From the NCBI GenBank assembly GCA_036245805.1, contig BTRK01000005.1, positions 13,182,984 to 13,246,983 on the forward strand: DNA of 64,000 nt, read 5' to 3'. The first letter of the stretch is position 1, and the number at the start of each line of letters is the position of its first letter. Of this stretch, positions 1-14,700 are shown one piece after another. Below the pieces are notes generated by a model. That model saw nothing but the letters and a program-made list of their open reading frames with translations. It was not told the DNA's origin and did not search any database. This DNA comes from Pristionchus mayeri (Eukaryota; Nematoda; Chromadorea; Rhabditida; Neodiplogasteridae). A program made the position numbers and the translations under genes.

Positions 1-530
1 ATTGGCAAGGGCCTAAAATTCGAATTCCTACTGACTTCACCAATCGGAGTCGATTTAAAGAAATCGGAGCTACCGTAGTATTTTTTCCAACATCCGCTCC
101 CGCGACCGCGCGGATGCGGATCGAATTTCTGAAGATGCTCGTCGGTTTCCCTCGACGAGGCCGACCTATTGGTGAAGTAAGTTGGAGTTCGAATTTTTGA
201 TCAGTGCCAAGTCTATTTCGATTCTGTCAGATAGTGTTGAACAAGTTTTACGTACCAAAGCATAAGGCTGGAAGCGAAATCTGAGTTTAAAAAGGCAACA
301 ATGGCGTAAATTATATGCAAGATAATATTTACAAAAATAATGCAAATCCCGTAGTTCATTTCTCAATTTAGGACGATTTGTACAGCTTTCGTTGGTTATG
401 CAACGAGTTGATCCTTATTGGAAGCTGAATGGGAGCATACGCTCTTTCCTCTCACGGAAACTTCGAGAAAGGCGTACAATTCGATCTAGAAATTGTTTTT
501 ATTTTCGAAATGTTTACTCGAAAAACACTT
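1..530. other. no confident gene; 3' flank of the glycosyltransferase gene
   Basis: Short open frames occur on both strands but none has a recognisable motif or clear splice context. A good donor (GTAAGT on the minus strand) sits at 527-532, just after the last glycosyltransferase exon, so an additional 3' exon could lie here. I could not identify one that keeps the frame open. Confidence 0.4.
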
Positions 531-532
531 AC

Positions 533-2709
533 CAGACAGTACACCAGAATGGTGGGCATCGATCCGATCCAGTGAAAGAAACTCCTCCAGAGTGTTGTGT
601 CATCCCTTCTTCCATCAGGGAACGACTGAAAGTGGATAGATTAGAAAGTGATAGGCATATCTCACGTCTTGCCTTTTCTGCCCATTTATGCAGGATAAAA
701 AAACAGGCCATTTCAAGGTAGGAAAGGATGAGAGAAGAAATGCTTATCCTCAGGAAGAGATGGGCAGAAACCATTGACACATCAATGAATTCATTTCCAT
801 AGAGATTCATCATCAGAGTCTGAAGAAACTTCGTTCATTTTCGATACTCTTTGGCTAAAATAACTAACCCAAATTGTAGAAATCGCTCCATAAAGGTCTC
901 CGATGCACAGCATAATCACATAATAGAAGATGAACTTGGCGGAAAATGCAATAGTAGAAGAGATGGGAAGTGAAGGAGCTTTGACAGCGAAGTAGTGAAA
1001 CACCTGAGTGATAAAGGCTATCTAAGATATACAATTTATCAAAAAAATGCTCCAAATTCTCCATCAATGTGTTCTACAATGACCGTCACTAAAGTGATAC
1101 CCCGATTGCATCTTACATGCAATGGGTTTCAATTTGATTTCATGCTGAACTTATGTGAAATAATTCTCACCTCAGCTGCTCCAATAGTCCATCTCCTAAT
1201 CTGCAGTGCCCATTCATACCACTCATTAGCGTAGAAATGGCCTGAAGCGACATATCTAATAATGAAACGCATCTTATTGTGAGGGATTATGATGCACACT
1301 CAGCGATACTGTCGTACCTGAAGTGGGCCCGCTTAGTGTAGCCACAGGAATCACTCGAATCGTGCACAATCGACGAATGCTCAACGACCAGCGAATGAGC
1401 GCGATGATGTCCTCCATCTAAACATTTCATTGTCTAATAATTATATCAACAATATTTTCGAGAGAATAGTAGTGATTCCAAACATGGTTTTGAGTTATCT
1501 GGAAAATTGCAAGTTCACCTGATATCCCGGATGTGTGCATCCTCCTTCCTCGTACAATTCCAGAGTGAGTGAGAAGATGGACATAGTGTTGATGTTCCAC
1601 GGAATCAGATATCCCATCATGAGGAAGGATCGAAGTAAGCCTAAACTCCACTGTCTTGAGAAACAGTTATTCAGGGCTCAAATTGTCCCCTTGTCGACTT
1701 GGAAACCGATCTGATATCATCTTGTCTATGCTCTTTATTTTTTTCTCTTTCATTGTATCGTTTTCTCTCGTGGTTTCTAAGTTGGAATAAAGCAGAAGAG
1801 AATGAGCGAGGGGAAATAAGAATGCGAGATAGATTTTCCAAGTTGGAGCCAAGTCTGGAGGCGACTTGGAATCGCGGGAGGGTGACATTTGCCAAACGGA
1901 CATTTGCCTAACGAATCGCCATTCGCTTGCAATTGGGCATAGCAACTTGGTAGTTCTTTCATTGTAACCAGTGTATGCTCCCTTACAATTACTTATATAA
2001 ATCTTGAAAGCAGGCGATCATGAGTTTCACTCGTCACCAACGACCCGGGGTTCATGGTCCCAAATTGAGAATTTGAGTAGAAAATCATGGTTAGATAAAC
2101 ACATAGTGCCGTAGCCAATCGATATTCCAGTACGCCAGTAGCCACTGTATATCAGTAAGATGGACGTCAATTGGTTACGGCGTTTGGTGTTCATCTAACC
2201 ATGATTTTCTACTCAAATTCTCATTTTTGAACCATGAACCCTGGGTCGTTGGTGACGAGTGAAACTCATGATCGCCTGCTAACAAGATTTATATAAGGGT
2301 TACAATGAAACAACTACCAAGTTGCTATGCCAAATTGTAAGCGAACGGTGGCTCGTTTGGCAAATGTCCGTTTGGCAAATGTCACCCTCCCGGAATCGCA
2401 ATGTCTGCTTGATTTCAACTTGGGTGCGCATGCCAGAGTTTTTTACGAATATTTCCAACCTGTGACGCGTACGAAGAATGGTGAGTTATGCAGATTGATA
2501 GCATAGAAGAGAGGAGACTGCCAGACCGTATGCCTTCTATTCTGGAATTGAACGGCATACTGTAGGCAAATAAATATCATTTATGGAAACGTGGTACAAC
2601 GGAAAATTGAGCTACTCTTCCCAATATACCCACTTGTTCTGGAGTACGCAAGAAATCCTCCTCTAAAGCTTCGAAGTATCCCTAGCCAAAGATTGAATCG
2701 CAGTCACCA
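533..2709 (-). pseudogene. GT2-type membrane glycosyltransferase, 3' half (catalytic core and C-terminal membrane part)
   Basis: Minus-strand exons, in gene order: 2709-2601, 2559-2460, 1650-1519, 1433-1318, 1241-1171, 1003-869, 819-533. They carry family-2 processive glycosyltransferase signatures: C-D-S directly after the first DxD aspartate (near 2697-2702), a THPGYQ segment (near 1525), an E-D pair (near 1405), a V-x-TLSGPTSG segment, and EWALQIRRW with the QxxRW acceptor-binding motif (about 1190-1220). VFHYF and two or more membrane helices follow (869-1003, 700-819). The enzyme would sit in a membrane and polymerise or transfer sugar from a UDP-sugar. Damage is visible: an in-frame TAG at 2684-2682, an extra base near 1411-1416 shifting frame before the E-D motif, and loss of continuity with the 5' half by the repeat body at 2710-18601. 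Family assignment rests on motifs read by eye; substrate unknown. Confidence 0.72.
1876..2391. mobile_element. 516-bp inverted-repeat MITE with 8-bp target duplication
   Basis: The ends are inverted copies beginning GGGAGGGTGACATTTGCC. The inverted similarity continues through most of both arms (left to about 2120, right from about 2165). The 8 bp GGAATCGC occur on both sides (1868-1875 and 2392-2399), as expected for a hAT- or Mutator-like non-autonomous element. It lies in the intron between two glycosyltransferase exons (2559-2460 and 1650-1519). It encodes no protein. Confidence 0.85.
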
Positions 2710-5700
2710 CAGGGTGTATCATTTTAGAACTCTCGTTTTAGAACTGGATCATTTTAGAACTGGTCATTTTAGAACTCGGTCATTTTAGAACTCTTGAACC
2801 AAAAGGCGTCCGTCCTCGAAATTTCAACTGGTCGTTTTAGAACTCGAACAGTAAACATTGTCATGGTCATTTTAGAACTGGCCATTTTAGAACTGATCAT
2901 TTTAGAACTCGGTCATTTTAGCTCTTGAACCAAAAGGCGTCCGGCCTCGAAATTTCACATGGTCGTTTTAGAACTCGAACATTAAACAATGGCATGGCCA
3001 TTTTAGAACTCGGTCATTTTAGAACTCTTGAACCAAAAGGCGTCCGTCCTCGCAATTTCACATGGTCGTTTTAGAACTCGAACAGTAAACAATGTCATGG
3101 TCATTTTAGAACTGGTCATTTTAGAACTGGTCATTTTAGAACTCGGTCATTTTAGAACTGATCATTTTAGAACTCGGTCATTTTAGAACTCTTGAACCAA
3201 AAGGCGTCCGGCCTCGAAATTTCACATGGTCGTTTTAGAACTCGAACATTAAACAATGGCATGGTCATTTTAGAACTCAGCCATTTTAGAACTCTTGAAT
3301 CAAAAGGCGTCCGTCCTCGAAATTTCACATGGTCGTTTTAGAACTCGAACATTAAACAATGGCATGGCCATTTTAGAACTCGGTCATTTTAGAACTCTTG
3401 AACCAAAAGGCGTCCGTCCTCGCAATTTCACATGGTCGTTTTAGAACTCGAACAGTAAACAATGTCATGGTCATTTTAGAACTGGTCATTTTAGAACTGG
3501 TCATTTTAGAACTCGGTCATTTTAGAACTGATCATTTTAGAACTCGGTCATTTTAGAACTCTTGAACCAAAAGGAGTCCGGCCTCGAAATTACACATGGT
3601 CGTTTTAGAACTCGAACATTAAACAATGGCATGGTCATTTTAGAACTCAGCCATTTTAGAACTCTTGAATCAAAAGGCGTCCGTCCTCGAAATTTCACAT
3701 GGTCGTTTTAGAACTCGAACAGTAAACAATGTCATGGTCATTTTAGAACTCGGTCATTTTAGAACTCTTGAACCAAAAGGCGTCCGGCCTCGAAATTTCA
3801 CATGGTCGTTTTAGAACTCGAACATTAAACAATGGCATGGTCATTTTAGAACTCAGCCATTTTAGAACTCTTGAATCAAAAGGCGTCCGTCTTCGAAATT
3901 TCACATGGTCGTTTTAGAACTCGAACAGTAAACAATGTCATGGTCATTTTAGAACTCGGTCATTTTAGAACTCTTGAACCAAAAGGCGTCCGGCCTCGAA
4001 ATTTCACATGGTCGTTTTAGAACTCGAACATTAAACAATGGCATGGCCATTTTAGAACTCGGTCATTTTAGAACTCTTGAACCAAAAGGCGTCCGTCCTC
4101 GCAATTTCACATGGTCGTTTTAGAACTCGAACAGTAAACAATGTCATGGTCATTTTAGAACTGGTCATTTTAGAACTGGTCATTTTAGAACTCGGTCATT
4201 TTAGAACTGATCATTTTAGAACTCGGTCATTTTAGAACTCTTGAACCAAAAGGCGTCCGGCCTCGAAATTTCACATGGTCGTTTTAGAACTCGAACATTA
4301 AACAATGGCATGGTCATTTTAGAACTCAGCCATTTTAGAACTCTTGAATCAAAAGGCGTCCGTCCTCGAAATTTCACATGGTCGTTTTAGAACTCGAACA
4401 GTAAACAATGTCATGGTCATTTTAGAACTCGGTCATTTTAGAACTCTTGAACCAAAAGGCGTCCGGCCTCGAAATTTCACATGGTCGTTTTAGAACTCGA
4501 ACATTAAACAATGGCATGGTCATTTTAGAACTCAGCCATTTTAGAACTCTTGAATCAAAAGGCGTCCGTCCTCGAAATTTCACATGGTCGTTTTAGAACT
4601 CGAACAGTAAACAATGTCATGGTCATTTTAGAACTCGGTCATTTTAGAACTCTTGAACCAAAAGGCGTCCGGCCTCGAAATTTCACATGGTCGTTTTAGA
4701 ACTCGAACATTAAACAATGGCATGGTCATTTTAGAACTCAGCCATTTTAGAACTCTTGAATCAAAAGGCGTCCGTCTTCGAAATTTCACATGGTCGTTTT
4801 AGAACTCGAACAGTAAACAATGTCATGGTCATTTTAGAACTCGGTCATTTTAGAACTCTTGAACCAAAAGGCGTCCGGCCTCGAAATTTCACATGGTCGT
4901 TTTAGAACTCGAACATTAAACAATGGCATGGCCATTTTAGAACTCGGTCATTTTAGAACTCTTGAACCAAAAGGCGTCCGTCCTCGCAATTTCACATGGT
5001 CGTTTTAGAACTCGAACAGTAAACAATGTCATGGTCATTTTAGAACTGGTCATTTTAGAACTGGTCATTTTAGAACTCGGTCATTTTAGAACTGATCATT
5101 TTAGAACTCGGTCATTTTAGAACTCTTGAACCAAAAGGCGTCCGGCCTCGAAATTTCACATGGTCGTTTTAGAACTCGAACATTAAACAATGGCATGGTC
5201 ATTTTAGAACTCAGCCATTTTAGAACTCTTGAATCAAAAGGCGTCCGTCCTCGAAATTTCACATGGTCGTTTTAGAACTCGAACAGTAAACAATGTCATG
5301 GTCATTTTAGAACTCGGTCATTTTAGAACTCTTGAACCAAAAGGCGTCCGGCATCGAAATTTCACATGGTCGTTTTAGAACTCGAACATTAAACAATGGC
5401 ATGGTCATTTTAGAACTCAGCCATTTTAGAACTCTTGAATCAAAAGGCGTCCGTCTTCGAAATTTCACATGGTCGTTTTAGAACTCGAACAGTAAACAAT
5501 GTCATGGTCATTTTAGAACTCGGTCATTTTAGAACTCTTGAACCAAAAGGCGTCCGGCCTCGAAATTTCACATGGTCGTTTTAGAACTCGAACATTAAAC
5601 AATGGCATGGCCATTTTAGAACTCGGTCATTTTAGAACTCGGTCATTTTAGAACTCTTGAACCAAAAGGCGTCCGTCCTCGCAATTTCACATGGTCGTTT

Positions 5701-8700
5701 TAGAACTCGAACAGTAAACAATGTCATGGTCATTTTAGAACTGGTCATTTTAGAACTGGTCATTTTAGAACTCGGTCATTTTAGAACTGATCATTTTAGA
5801 ACTCGGTCATTTTAGAACTCTTGAACCAAAAGGCGTCCGGCCTCGAAATTTCACATGGTCGTTATAGAACTCGAACATTAAACAATGGCATGGTCATTTT
5901 AGAACTCAGCCATTTTAGAACTCTTGAATCAAAAGGCGTCCGTCCTCGAAATTTCACATGGTCGTTTTAGAACTCGAACAGTAAACAATGTCATGGTCAT
6001 TTTAGAACTCGGTCATTTTAGAACTCTTGAACCAAAAGGCGTCCGGCCTCGAAATTTCACATGGTCGTTTTAGAACTCGAACATTAAACAATGGCATGGT
6101 CATTTTAGAAATCAGCCATTTTAGAACTCTTGAATCAAAAGGCGTCCGTCTTCGAAATTTCACATGGTCGTTTTAGAACTCGAACAGTAAACAATGTCAT
6201 GGTCATTTTAGAACTCGGTCATTTTAGAACTCTTGAACCAAAAGGCGTCCGGCCTCGAAATTTCACATGGTCGTTTTAGAACTCGAACATTAAACAATGG
6301 CATGGTCATTTTAGAACTCGGTCATTTTAGAACTCTTGAACCAAAAGGCGTCCGTCCTCGCAATTTCACATGGTCGTTTTAGAACTCGAACAGTAAACAA
6401 TGTCATGGTCATTTTAGAACTGGTCATTTTAGAACTGGTCATTTTAGAACTCGGTCATTTTAGAACTGATCATTTTAGAACTCGGTCATTTTAGAACTCT
6501 TGAACCAAAAGGCGTCCGGCCTCGAAATTTCACATGGTCGTTTTAGAACTCGAACATTAAACAATGGCATGGTCATTTTAGAACTCAGCCATTTTAGAAC
6601 TCTTGAATCAAAAGGCGTCCGTCCTCGAAATTTCACATGGTCGTTTTAGAACTCGAACAGTAAACAATGTCATGGTCATTTTAGAACTCGGTCATTTTAG
6701 AACTCTTGAACCAAAAGGCGTCCGGCCTCGAAATTTCACATGGTCGTTTTAGAACTCGAACATTAAACAATGGCATGGTCATTTTAGAACTCAGCCATTT
6801 TAGAACTCTTGAATCAAAAGGCGTCCGTCTTCGAAATTTCACATGGTCGTTTTAGAACTCGAACAGTAAACAATGTCATGGTCATTTTAGAACTCGGTCA
6901 TTTTAGAACTCTTGAACCAAAAGGCGTCCGGCCTCGAAATTTCACATGGTCGTTTTAGAACTCGAACATTAAACAATGGCATGGTCATTTTAGAACTCGG
7001 TCATTTTAGAACTCTTGAACCAAAAGGCGTCCGTCCTCGCAATTTCACATGGTCGTTTTAGAACTCGAACAGTAAACAATGTCATGGTCATTTTAGAACT
7101 GGTCATTTTAGAACTGGTCATTTTAGAACTCGGTCATTTTAGAACTGATCATTTTAGAACTCGGTCATTTTAGAACTCTTGAACCAAAAGGCGTCCGGCC
7201 TCGAAATTTCACATGGTCGTTTTAGAACTCGAACATTAAACAATGGCATGGTCATTTTAGAACTCAGCCATTTTAGAACTCTTGAATCAAAAGGCGTCCG
7301 TCCTCGAAATTTCACATGGTCGTTTTAGAACTCGAACAGTAAACAATGTCATGGTCATTTTAGAACTCGGTCATTTTAGAACTCTTGAACCAAAAGGCGT
7401 CCGGCCTCGAAATTTCACATGGTCGTTTTAGAACTCGAACATTAAACAATGGCATGGTCATTTTAGAACTCAGCCATTTTAGAACTCTTGAATCAAAAGG
7501 CGTCCGTCCTCGAAATTTCACATGGTCGTTTTAGAACTCGAACAGTAAACAATGTCATGGTCATTTTAGAACTCGGTCATTTTAGAACTCTTGAACCAAA
7601 AGGCGTCCGTCCTCGCAATTTCACATGGTCGTTTTAGAACTCGAACAGTAAACAATGTCATGGTCATTTTAGAACTGGTCATTTTAGAACTGGTCATTTT
7701 AGAACTCGGTCATTTTAGAACTGATCATTTTAGAACTCGGTCATTTTAGAACTCTTGAACCAAAAGGCGTCCGGCCTCGAAATTTCACATGGTCGTTATA
7801 GAACTCGAACATTAAACAATGGCATGGTCATTTTAGAACTCAGCCATTTTAGAACTCTTGAATCAAAAGGCGTCCGTCCTCGAAATTTCACATGGTCGTT
7901 TTAGAACTCGAACAGTAAACAATGTCATGGTCATTTTAGAACTCTGTCATTTTAGAACTCTTGAACCAAAAGGCGTCCGGCCTCGAAATTTCACATGGTC
8001 GTTTTAGAACTCGAACATTAAACAATGGCATGGTCATTTTAGAACTCAGCCATTTTAGAACTCTTGAATCAAAAGGCGTCCGTCCTCGAAATTTCACATG
8101 GTCGTTTTAGAACTCGAACAGTAAACAATGTCATGGTCATTTTAGAACTCGGTCATTTTAGAACTCTTGAACCAAAAGGCGTCCGGCCTCGAAATTTCAC
8201 ATGGTCGTTTTAGAACTCGAACATTAAACAATGGCATGGTCATTTTAGAACTCAGCCATTTTAGAACTCTTGAATCAAAAGGCGTCCGTCCTCGAAATTT
8301 CACATGGTCGTTTTAGAACTCGAACAGTAAACAATGTCATGGTCATTTTAGAACTCGGTCATTTTAGAACTCTTGAACCAAAAGGCGTCCGTCCTCGCAA
8401 TTTCACATGGTCGTTTTAGAACTCGAACAGTAAACAATGTCATGGTCATTTTAGAACTGGTCATTTTAGAACTGGTCATTTTAGAACTCGGTCATTTTAG
8501 AACTGATCATTTTAGAACTCGGTCATTTTAGAACTCTTGAACCAAAAGGCGTCCGGCCTCGAAATTTCACATGGTCGTTATAGAACTCGAACATTAAACA
8601 ATGGCATGGTCATTTTAGAACTCAGCCATTTTAGAACTCTTGAATCAAAAGGCGTCCGTCCTCGAAATTTCACATGGTCGTTTTAGAACTCGAACAGTAA

Positions 8701-11700
8701 ACAATGTCATGGTCATTTTAGAACTCGGTCATTTTAGAACTCTTGAACCAAAAGGCGTCCGGCCTCGAAATTTCACATGGTCGTTTTAGAACTCGAACAT
8801 TAAACAATGGCATGGTCATTTTAGAACTCAGCCATTTTAGAACTCTTGAATCAAAAGGCGTCCGTCTTCGAAATTTCACATGGTCGTTTTAGAACTCGAA
8901 CAGTAAACAATGTCATGGTCATTTTAGAACTCGGTCATTTTAGAACTCTTGAACCAAAAGGCGTCCGGCCTCGAAATTTCACATGGTCGTTTTAGAACTC
9001 GAACATTAAACAATGGCATGGTCATTTTAGAACTCGGTCATTTTAGAACTCTTGAACCAAAAGGCGTCCGTCCTCGCAATTTCACATGGTCGTTTTAGAA
9101 CTCGAACAGTAAACAATGTCATGGTCATTTTAGAACTGGTCATTTTAGAACTGGTCATTTTAGAACTCGGTCATTTTAGAACTGATCATTTTAGAACTCG
9201 GTCATTTTAGAACTCTTGAACCAAAAGGCGTCCGGCCTCGAAATTTCACATGGTCGTTTTAGAACTCGAACATTAAACAATGGCATGGTCATTTTAGAAC
9301 TCAGCCATTTTAGAACTCTTGAATCAAAAGGCGTCCGTCCTCGAAATTTCACATGGTCGTTTTAGAACTCGAACAGTAAACAATGTCATGGTCATTTTAG
9401 AACTCGGTCATTTTAGAACTCTTGAACCAAAAGGCGTCCGGCCTCGAAATTTCACATGGTCGTTTTAGAACTCGAACATTAAACAATGGCATGGTCATTT
9501 TAGAACTCAGCCATTTTAGAACTCTTGAATCAAAAGGCGTCCGTCCTCGAAATTTCACATGGTCGTTTTAGAACTCGAACAGTAAACAATGTCATGGTCA
9601 TTTTAGAACTCGGTCATTTTAGAACTCTTGAACCAAAAGGCGTCCGGCCTCGAAATTTCACATGGTCGTTTTAGAACTCGAACATTAAACAATGGCATGG
9701 TCATTTTAGAACTCAGCCATTTTAGAACTCTTGAATCAAAAGGCGTCCGTCTTCGAAATTTCACATGGTCGTTTTAGAACTCGAACAGTAAACAATGTCA
9801 TGGTCATTTTAGAACTCGGTCATTTTAGAACTCTTGAACCAAAAGGCGTCCGGCCTCGAAATTTCACATGGTCGTTTTAGAACTCGAACATTAAACAATG
9901 GCATGGCCATTTTAGAACTCGGTCATTTTAGAACTCTTGAACCAAAAGGCGTCCGTCCTCGCAATTTCACATGGTCGTTTTAGAACTCGAACAGTAAACA
10001 ATGTCATGGTCATTTTAGAACTGGTCATTTTAGAACTGGTCATTTTAGAACTCGGTCATTTTAGAACTGATCATTTTAGAACTCTTGAACCAAAAGGCGT
10101 CCGGCCTCGAAATTTCACATGGTCGTTTTAGAACTCGAACATTAAACAATGGCATGGTCATTTTAGAACTCAGCCATTTTAGAACTCTTGAATCAAAAGG
10201 CGTCCGTCCTCGAAATTTCACATGGTCGTTTTAGAACTCGAACAGTAAACAATGTCATGGTCATTTTAGAACTCGGTCATTTTAGAACTCTTGAACCAAA
10301 AGGCGTCCGGCCTCGAAATTTCACATGGTCGTTTTAGAACTCGAACATTAAACAATGGCATGGTCATTTTAGAACTCAGCCATTTTAGAACTCTTGAATC
10401 AAAAGGCGTCCGTCCTCGAAATTTCACATGGTCGTTTTAGAACTCGAACAGTAAACAATGTCATGGTCATTTTAGAACTCGGTCATTTTAGAACTCTTGA
10501 ACCAAAAGGCGTCCGTCCTCGCAATTTCACATGGTCGTTTTAGAACTCGAACAGTAAACAATGTCATGGTCATTTTAGAACTGGTCATTTTAGAACTGGT
10601 CATTTTAGAACTCGGTCATTTTAGAACTGATCATTTTAGAACTCGGTCATTTTAGAACTCTTGAACCAAAAGGCGTCCGGCCTCGAAATTTCACATGGTC
10701 GTTATAGAACTCGAACATTAAACAATGGCATGGTCATTTTAGAACTCAGCCATTTTAGAACTCTTGAATCAAAAGGCGTCCGTCCTCGAAATTTCACATG
10801 GTCGTTTTAGAACTCGAACAGTAAACAATGTCATGGTCATTTTAGAACTCTTGAACCAAAAGGCGTCCGGCCTCGAAATTTCACATGGTCGTTTTAGAAC
10901 TCGAACATTAAACAATGGCATGGTCATTTTAGAACTCAGCCATTTTAGAACTCTTGAATCAAAAGGCGTCCGTCTTCGAAATTTCACATGGTCGTTTTAG
11001 AACTCGAACAGTAAACAATGTCATGGTCATTTTAGAACTCGGTCATTTTAGAACTCTTGAACCAAAAGGCGTCCGGCCTCGAAATTTCACATGGTCGTTT
11101 TAGAACTCGAACATTAAACAATGGCATGGTCATTTTAGAACTCGGTCATTTTAGAACTCTTGAACCAAAAGGCGTCCGTCCTCGCAATTTCACATGGTCG
11201 TTTTAGAACTCGAACAGTAAACAATGTCATGGTCATTTTAGAACTGGTCATTTTAGAACTGGTCATTTTAGAACTCGGTCATTTTAGAACTGATCATTTT
11301 AGAACTCGGTCATTTTAGAACTCTTGAACCAAAAGGCGTCCGGCCTCGAAATTTCACATGGTCGTTTTAGAACTCGAACATTAAACAATGGCATGGTCAT
11401 TTTAGAACTCAGCCATTTTAGAACTCTTGAATCAAAAGGCGTCCGTCCTCGAAATTTCACATGGTCGTTTTAGAACTCGAACAGTAAACAATGTCATGGT
11501 CATTTTAGAACTCGGTCATTTTAGAACTCTTGAACCAAAAGGCGTCCGGCCTCGAAATTTCACATGGTCGTTTTAGAACTCGAACATTAAACAATGGCAT
11601 GGTCATTTTAGAACTCAGCCATTTTAGAACTCTTGAATCAAAAGGCGTCCGTCCTCGAAATTTCACATGGTCGTTTTAGAACTCGAACAGTAAACAATGT

Positions 11701-14700
11701 CATGGTCATTTTAGAACTCGGTCATTTTAGAACTCTTGAACCAAAAGGCGTCCGGCCTCGAAATTTCACATGGTCGTTTTAGAACTCGAACATTAAACAA
11801 TGGCATGGTCATTTTAGAACTCAGCCATTTTAGAACTCTTGAATCAAAAGGCGTCCGTCCTCGAAATTTCACATGGTCGTTTTAGAACTCGAACAGTAAA
11901 CAATGTCATGGTCATTTTAGAACTCGGTCATTTTAGAACTCTTGAACCAAAAGGCGTCCGGCCTCGAAATTTCACATGGTCGTTTTAGAACTCGAACATT
12001 AAACAATGGCATGGCCATTTTAGAACTCGGTCATTTTAGAACTCTTGAACCAAAAGGCGTCCGTCCTCGCAATTTCACATGGTCGTTTTAGAACTCGAAC
12101 AGTAAACAATGTCATGGTCATTTTAGAACTGGTCATTTTAGAACTGGTCATTTTAGAACTCGGTCATTTTAGAACTGATCATTTTAGAACTCGGTCATTT
12201 TAGAACTCTTGAACCAAAAGGCGTCCGGCCTCGAAATTTCACATGGTCGTTTTAGAACTCGAACATTAAACAATGGCATGGTCATTTTAGAACTCAGCCA
12301 TTTTAGAACTCTTGAATCAAAAGGCGTCCGTCTTCGAAATTTCACATGGTCGTTTTAGAACTCGAACAGTAAACAATGTCATGGTCATTTTAGAACTCGG
12401 TCATTTTAGAACTCTTGAACCAAAAGGCGTCCGGCCTCGAAATTTCACATGGTCGTTTTAGAACTCGAACATTAAACAATGGCATGGCCATTTTAGAACT
12501 CGGTCATTTTAGAACTCTTGAACCAAAAGGCGTCCGTCCTCGCAATTTCACATGGTCGTTTTAGAACTCGAACAGTAAACAATGTCATGGTCATTTTAGA
12601 ACTGGTCATTTTAGAACTGGTCATTTTAGAACTCGGTCATTTTAGAACTGATCATTTTAGAACTCGGTCATTTTAGAACTCTTGAACCAAAAGGCGTCCG
12701 GCCTCGAAATTTCACATGGTCGTTTTAGAACTCGAACATTAAACAATGGCATGGTCATTTTAGAACTCAGCCATTTTAGAACTCGTGAATCAAAAGGCGT
12801 CCGTCTTCGAAATTTCACATGGTCGTTTTAGAACTCGAACAGTAAACAATGTCATGGTCAATTTAGAACTCGGTCATTTTAGAACTCTTGAACCAAAAGG
12901 CGTCCGGCCTCGAAATTTCACATGGTCGTTTTAGAACTCGAACATTAAACAATGGCATGGCCATTTTAGAACTCGGTCATTTTAGAACTCTTGAACCAAA
13001 AGGCGTCCGTCCTCGCAATTTCACATGGTCGTTTTAGAACTCGAACAGTAAACAATGTCATGGTCATTTTAGAACTGGTCATTTTAGAACTCGGTCATTT
13101 TAGAACTCTTGAACCAAAAGGCGTCCGGCCTCGAAATTTCACATGGTCGTTTTAGAACTCGAACATTAAACAATGGCATGGTCATTTTAGAACTCAGCCA
13201 TTTTAGAACTCTTGAATCAAAAGGCGTCCGTCCTCGAAATTTCACATGGTCGTTTTAGAACTCGAACAGTAAACAATGTCATGGTCATTTTAGAACTCGG
13301 TCATTTTAGAACTCTTGAACCAAAAGGCGTCCGGCCTCGAAATTTCACATGGTCGTTTTAGAACTCGAACATTAAACAATGGCATGGTCATTTTAGAACT
13401 CAGCCATTTTAGAACTCTTGAATCAAAAGGCGTCCGTCCTCGAAATTTCACATGGTCGTTTTAGAACTCGAACAGTAAACAATGTCATGGTCATTTTAGA
13501 ACTCGGTCATTTTAGAACTCTTGAACCAAAAGGCGTCCGGCCTCGAAATTTCACATGGTCGTTTTAGAACTCGAAAATTAAACAATGGCATGGTCATTTT
13601 AGAAAACAGCCATTTTAGAACTCTTGAATCAAAAGGCGTCCGTCCTCGAAATTTCACATGGTCGTTTTAGAACTCGAACAGTAAACAATGTCATGGTCAT
13701 TTTAGAACTCGGTCATTTTAGAACTCTTGAACCAAAAGGCGTCCGGCCTCGAAATTTCACATGGTCGTTTTAGAACTCGAACATTAAACAATGGCATGGT
13801 CATTTTAGAACTCAGCCATTTTAGAACTCTTGAATCAAAAGGCGTCCGTCTTCGAAATTTCACATGGTCGTTTTAGAACTCGAACAGTAAACAATGTCAT
13901 GGTCATTTTAGAACTCGGTCATTTTAGAACTCTTGAACCAAAAGGTGTCCGGCCTCGAAATTTCACATGGTCGTTTTAGAACTCGAACATTAAACAATGG
14001 CATGGCCATTTTAGAACTCGGTCATTTTAGAACTCTTGAACCAAAAGGCGTCCGTCCTCGCAATTTCACATGGTCGTTTTAGAACTCGAACAGTAAACAA
14101 TGTCATGGTCATTTTAGAACTGGTCATTTTAGAACTGGTCATTTTAGAACTCGGTCATTTTAGAACTGATCATTTTAGAACTCGGTCATTTTAGAACTCT
14201 TGAACCAAAAGGCGTCCGGCCTCGAAATTTCACATGGTCGTTTTAGAACTCGAACATTAAACAATGGCATGGTCATTTTAGAACTCAGCCATTTTAGAAC
14301 TCTTGAATCAAAAGGCGTCCGTCCTCGAAATTTCACATGGTCGTTTTAGAACTCGAACAGTAAACAATGTCATGGTCATTTTAGAACTCGGTCATTTTAG
14401 AACTCTTGAACCAAAAGGCGTCCGGCCTCGAAATTTCACATGGTCGTTTTAGAACTCGAACATTAAACAATGGCATGGCCATTTTAGAACTCGGTCATTT
14501 TAGAACTCTTGAACCAAAAGGCGTCCGTCCTCGCAATTTCACATGGTCGTTTTAGAACTCGAACAGTAAACAATGTCATGGTCATTTTAGAACTGGTCAT
14601 TTTAGAACTGGTCATTTTAGAACTCGGTCATTTTAGAACTGATCATTTTAGAACTCGGTCATTTTAGAACTCTTGAACCAAAAGGCGTCCGGCCTCGAAA

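Noticed and set aside
1671..1895. 74-codon minus-strand frame crossing the MITE junction, which remains open when the MITE is removed
   Set aside because: It lies in the intron between two well-supported glycosyltransferase exons (2559-2460 and 1650-1519), and its predicted protein fits no part of the enzyme.
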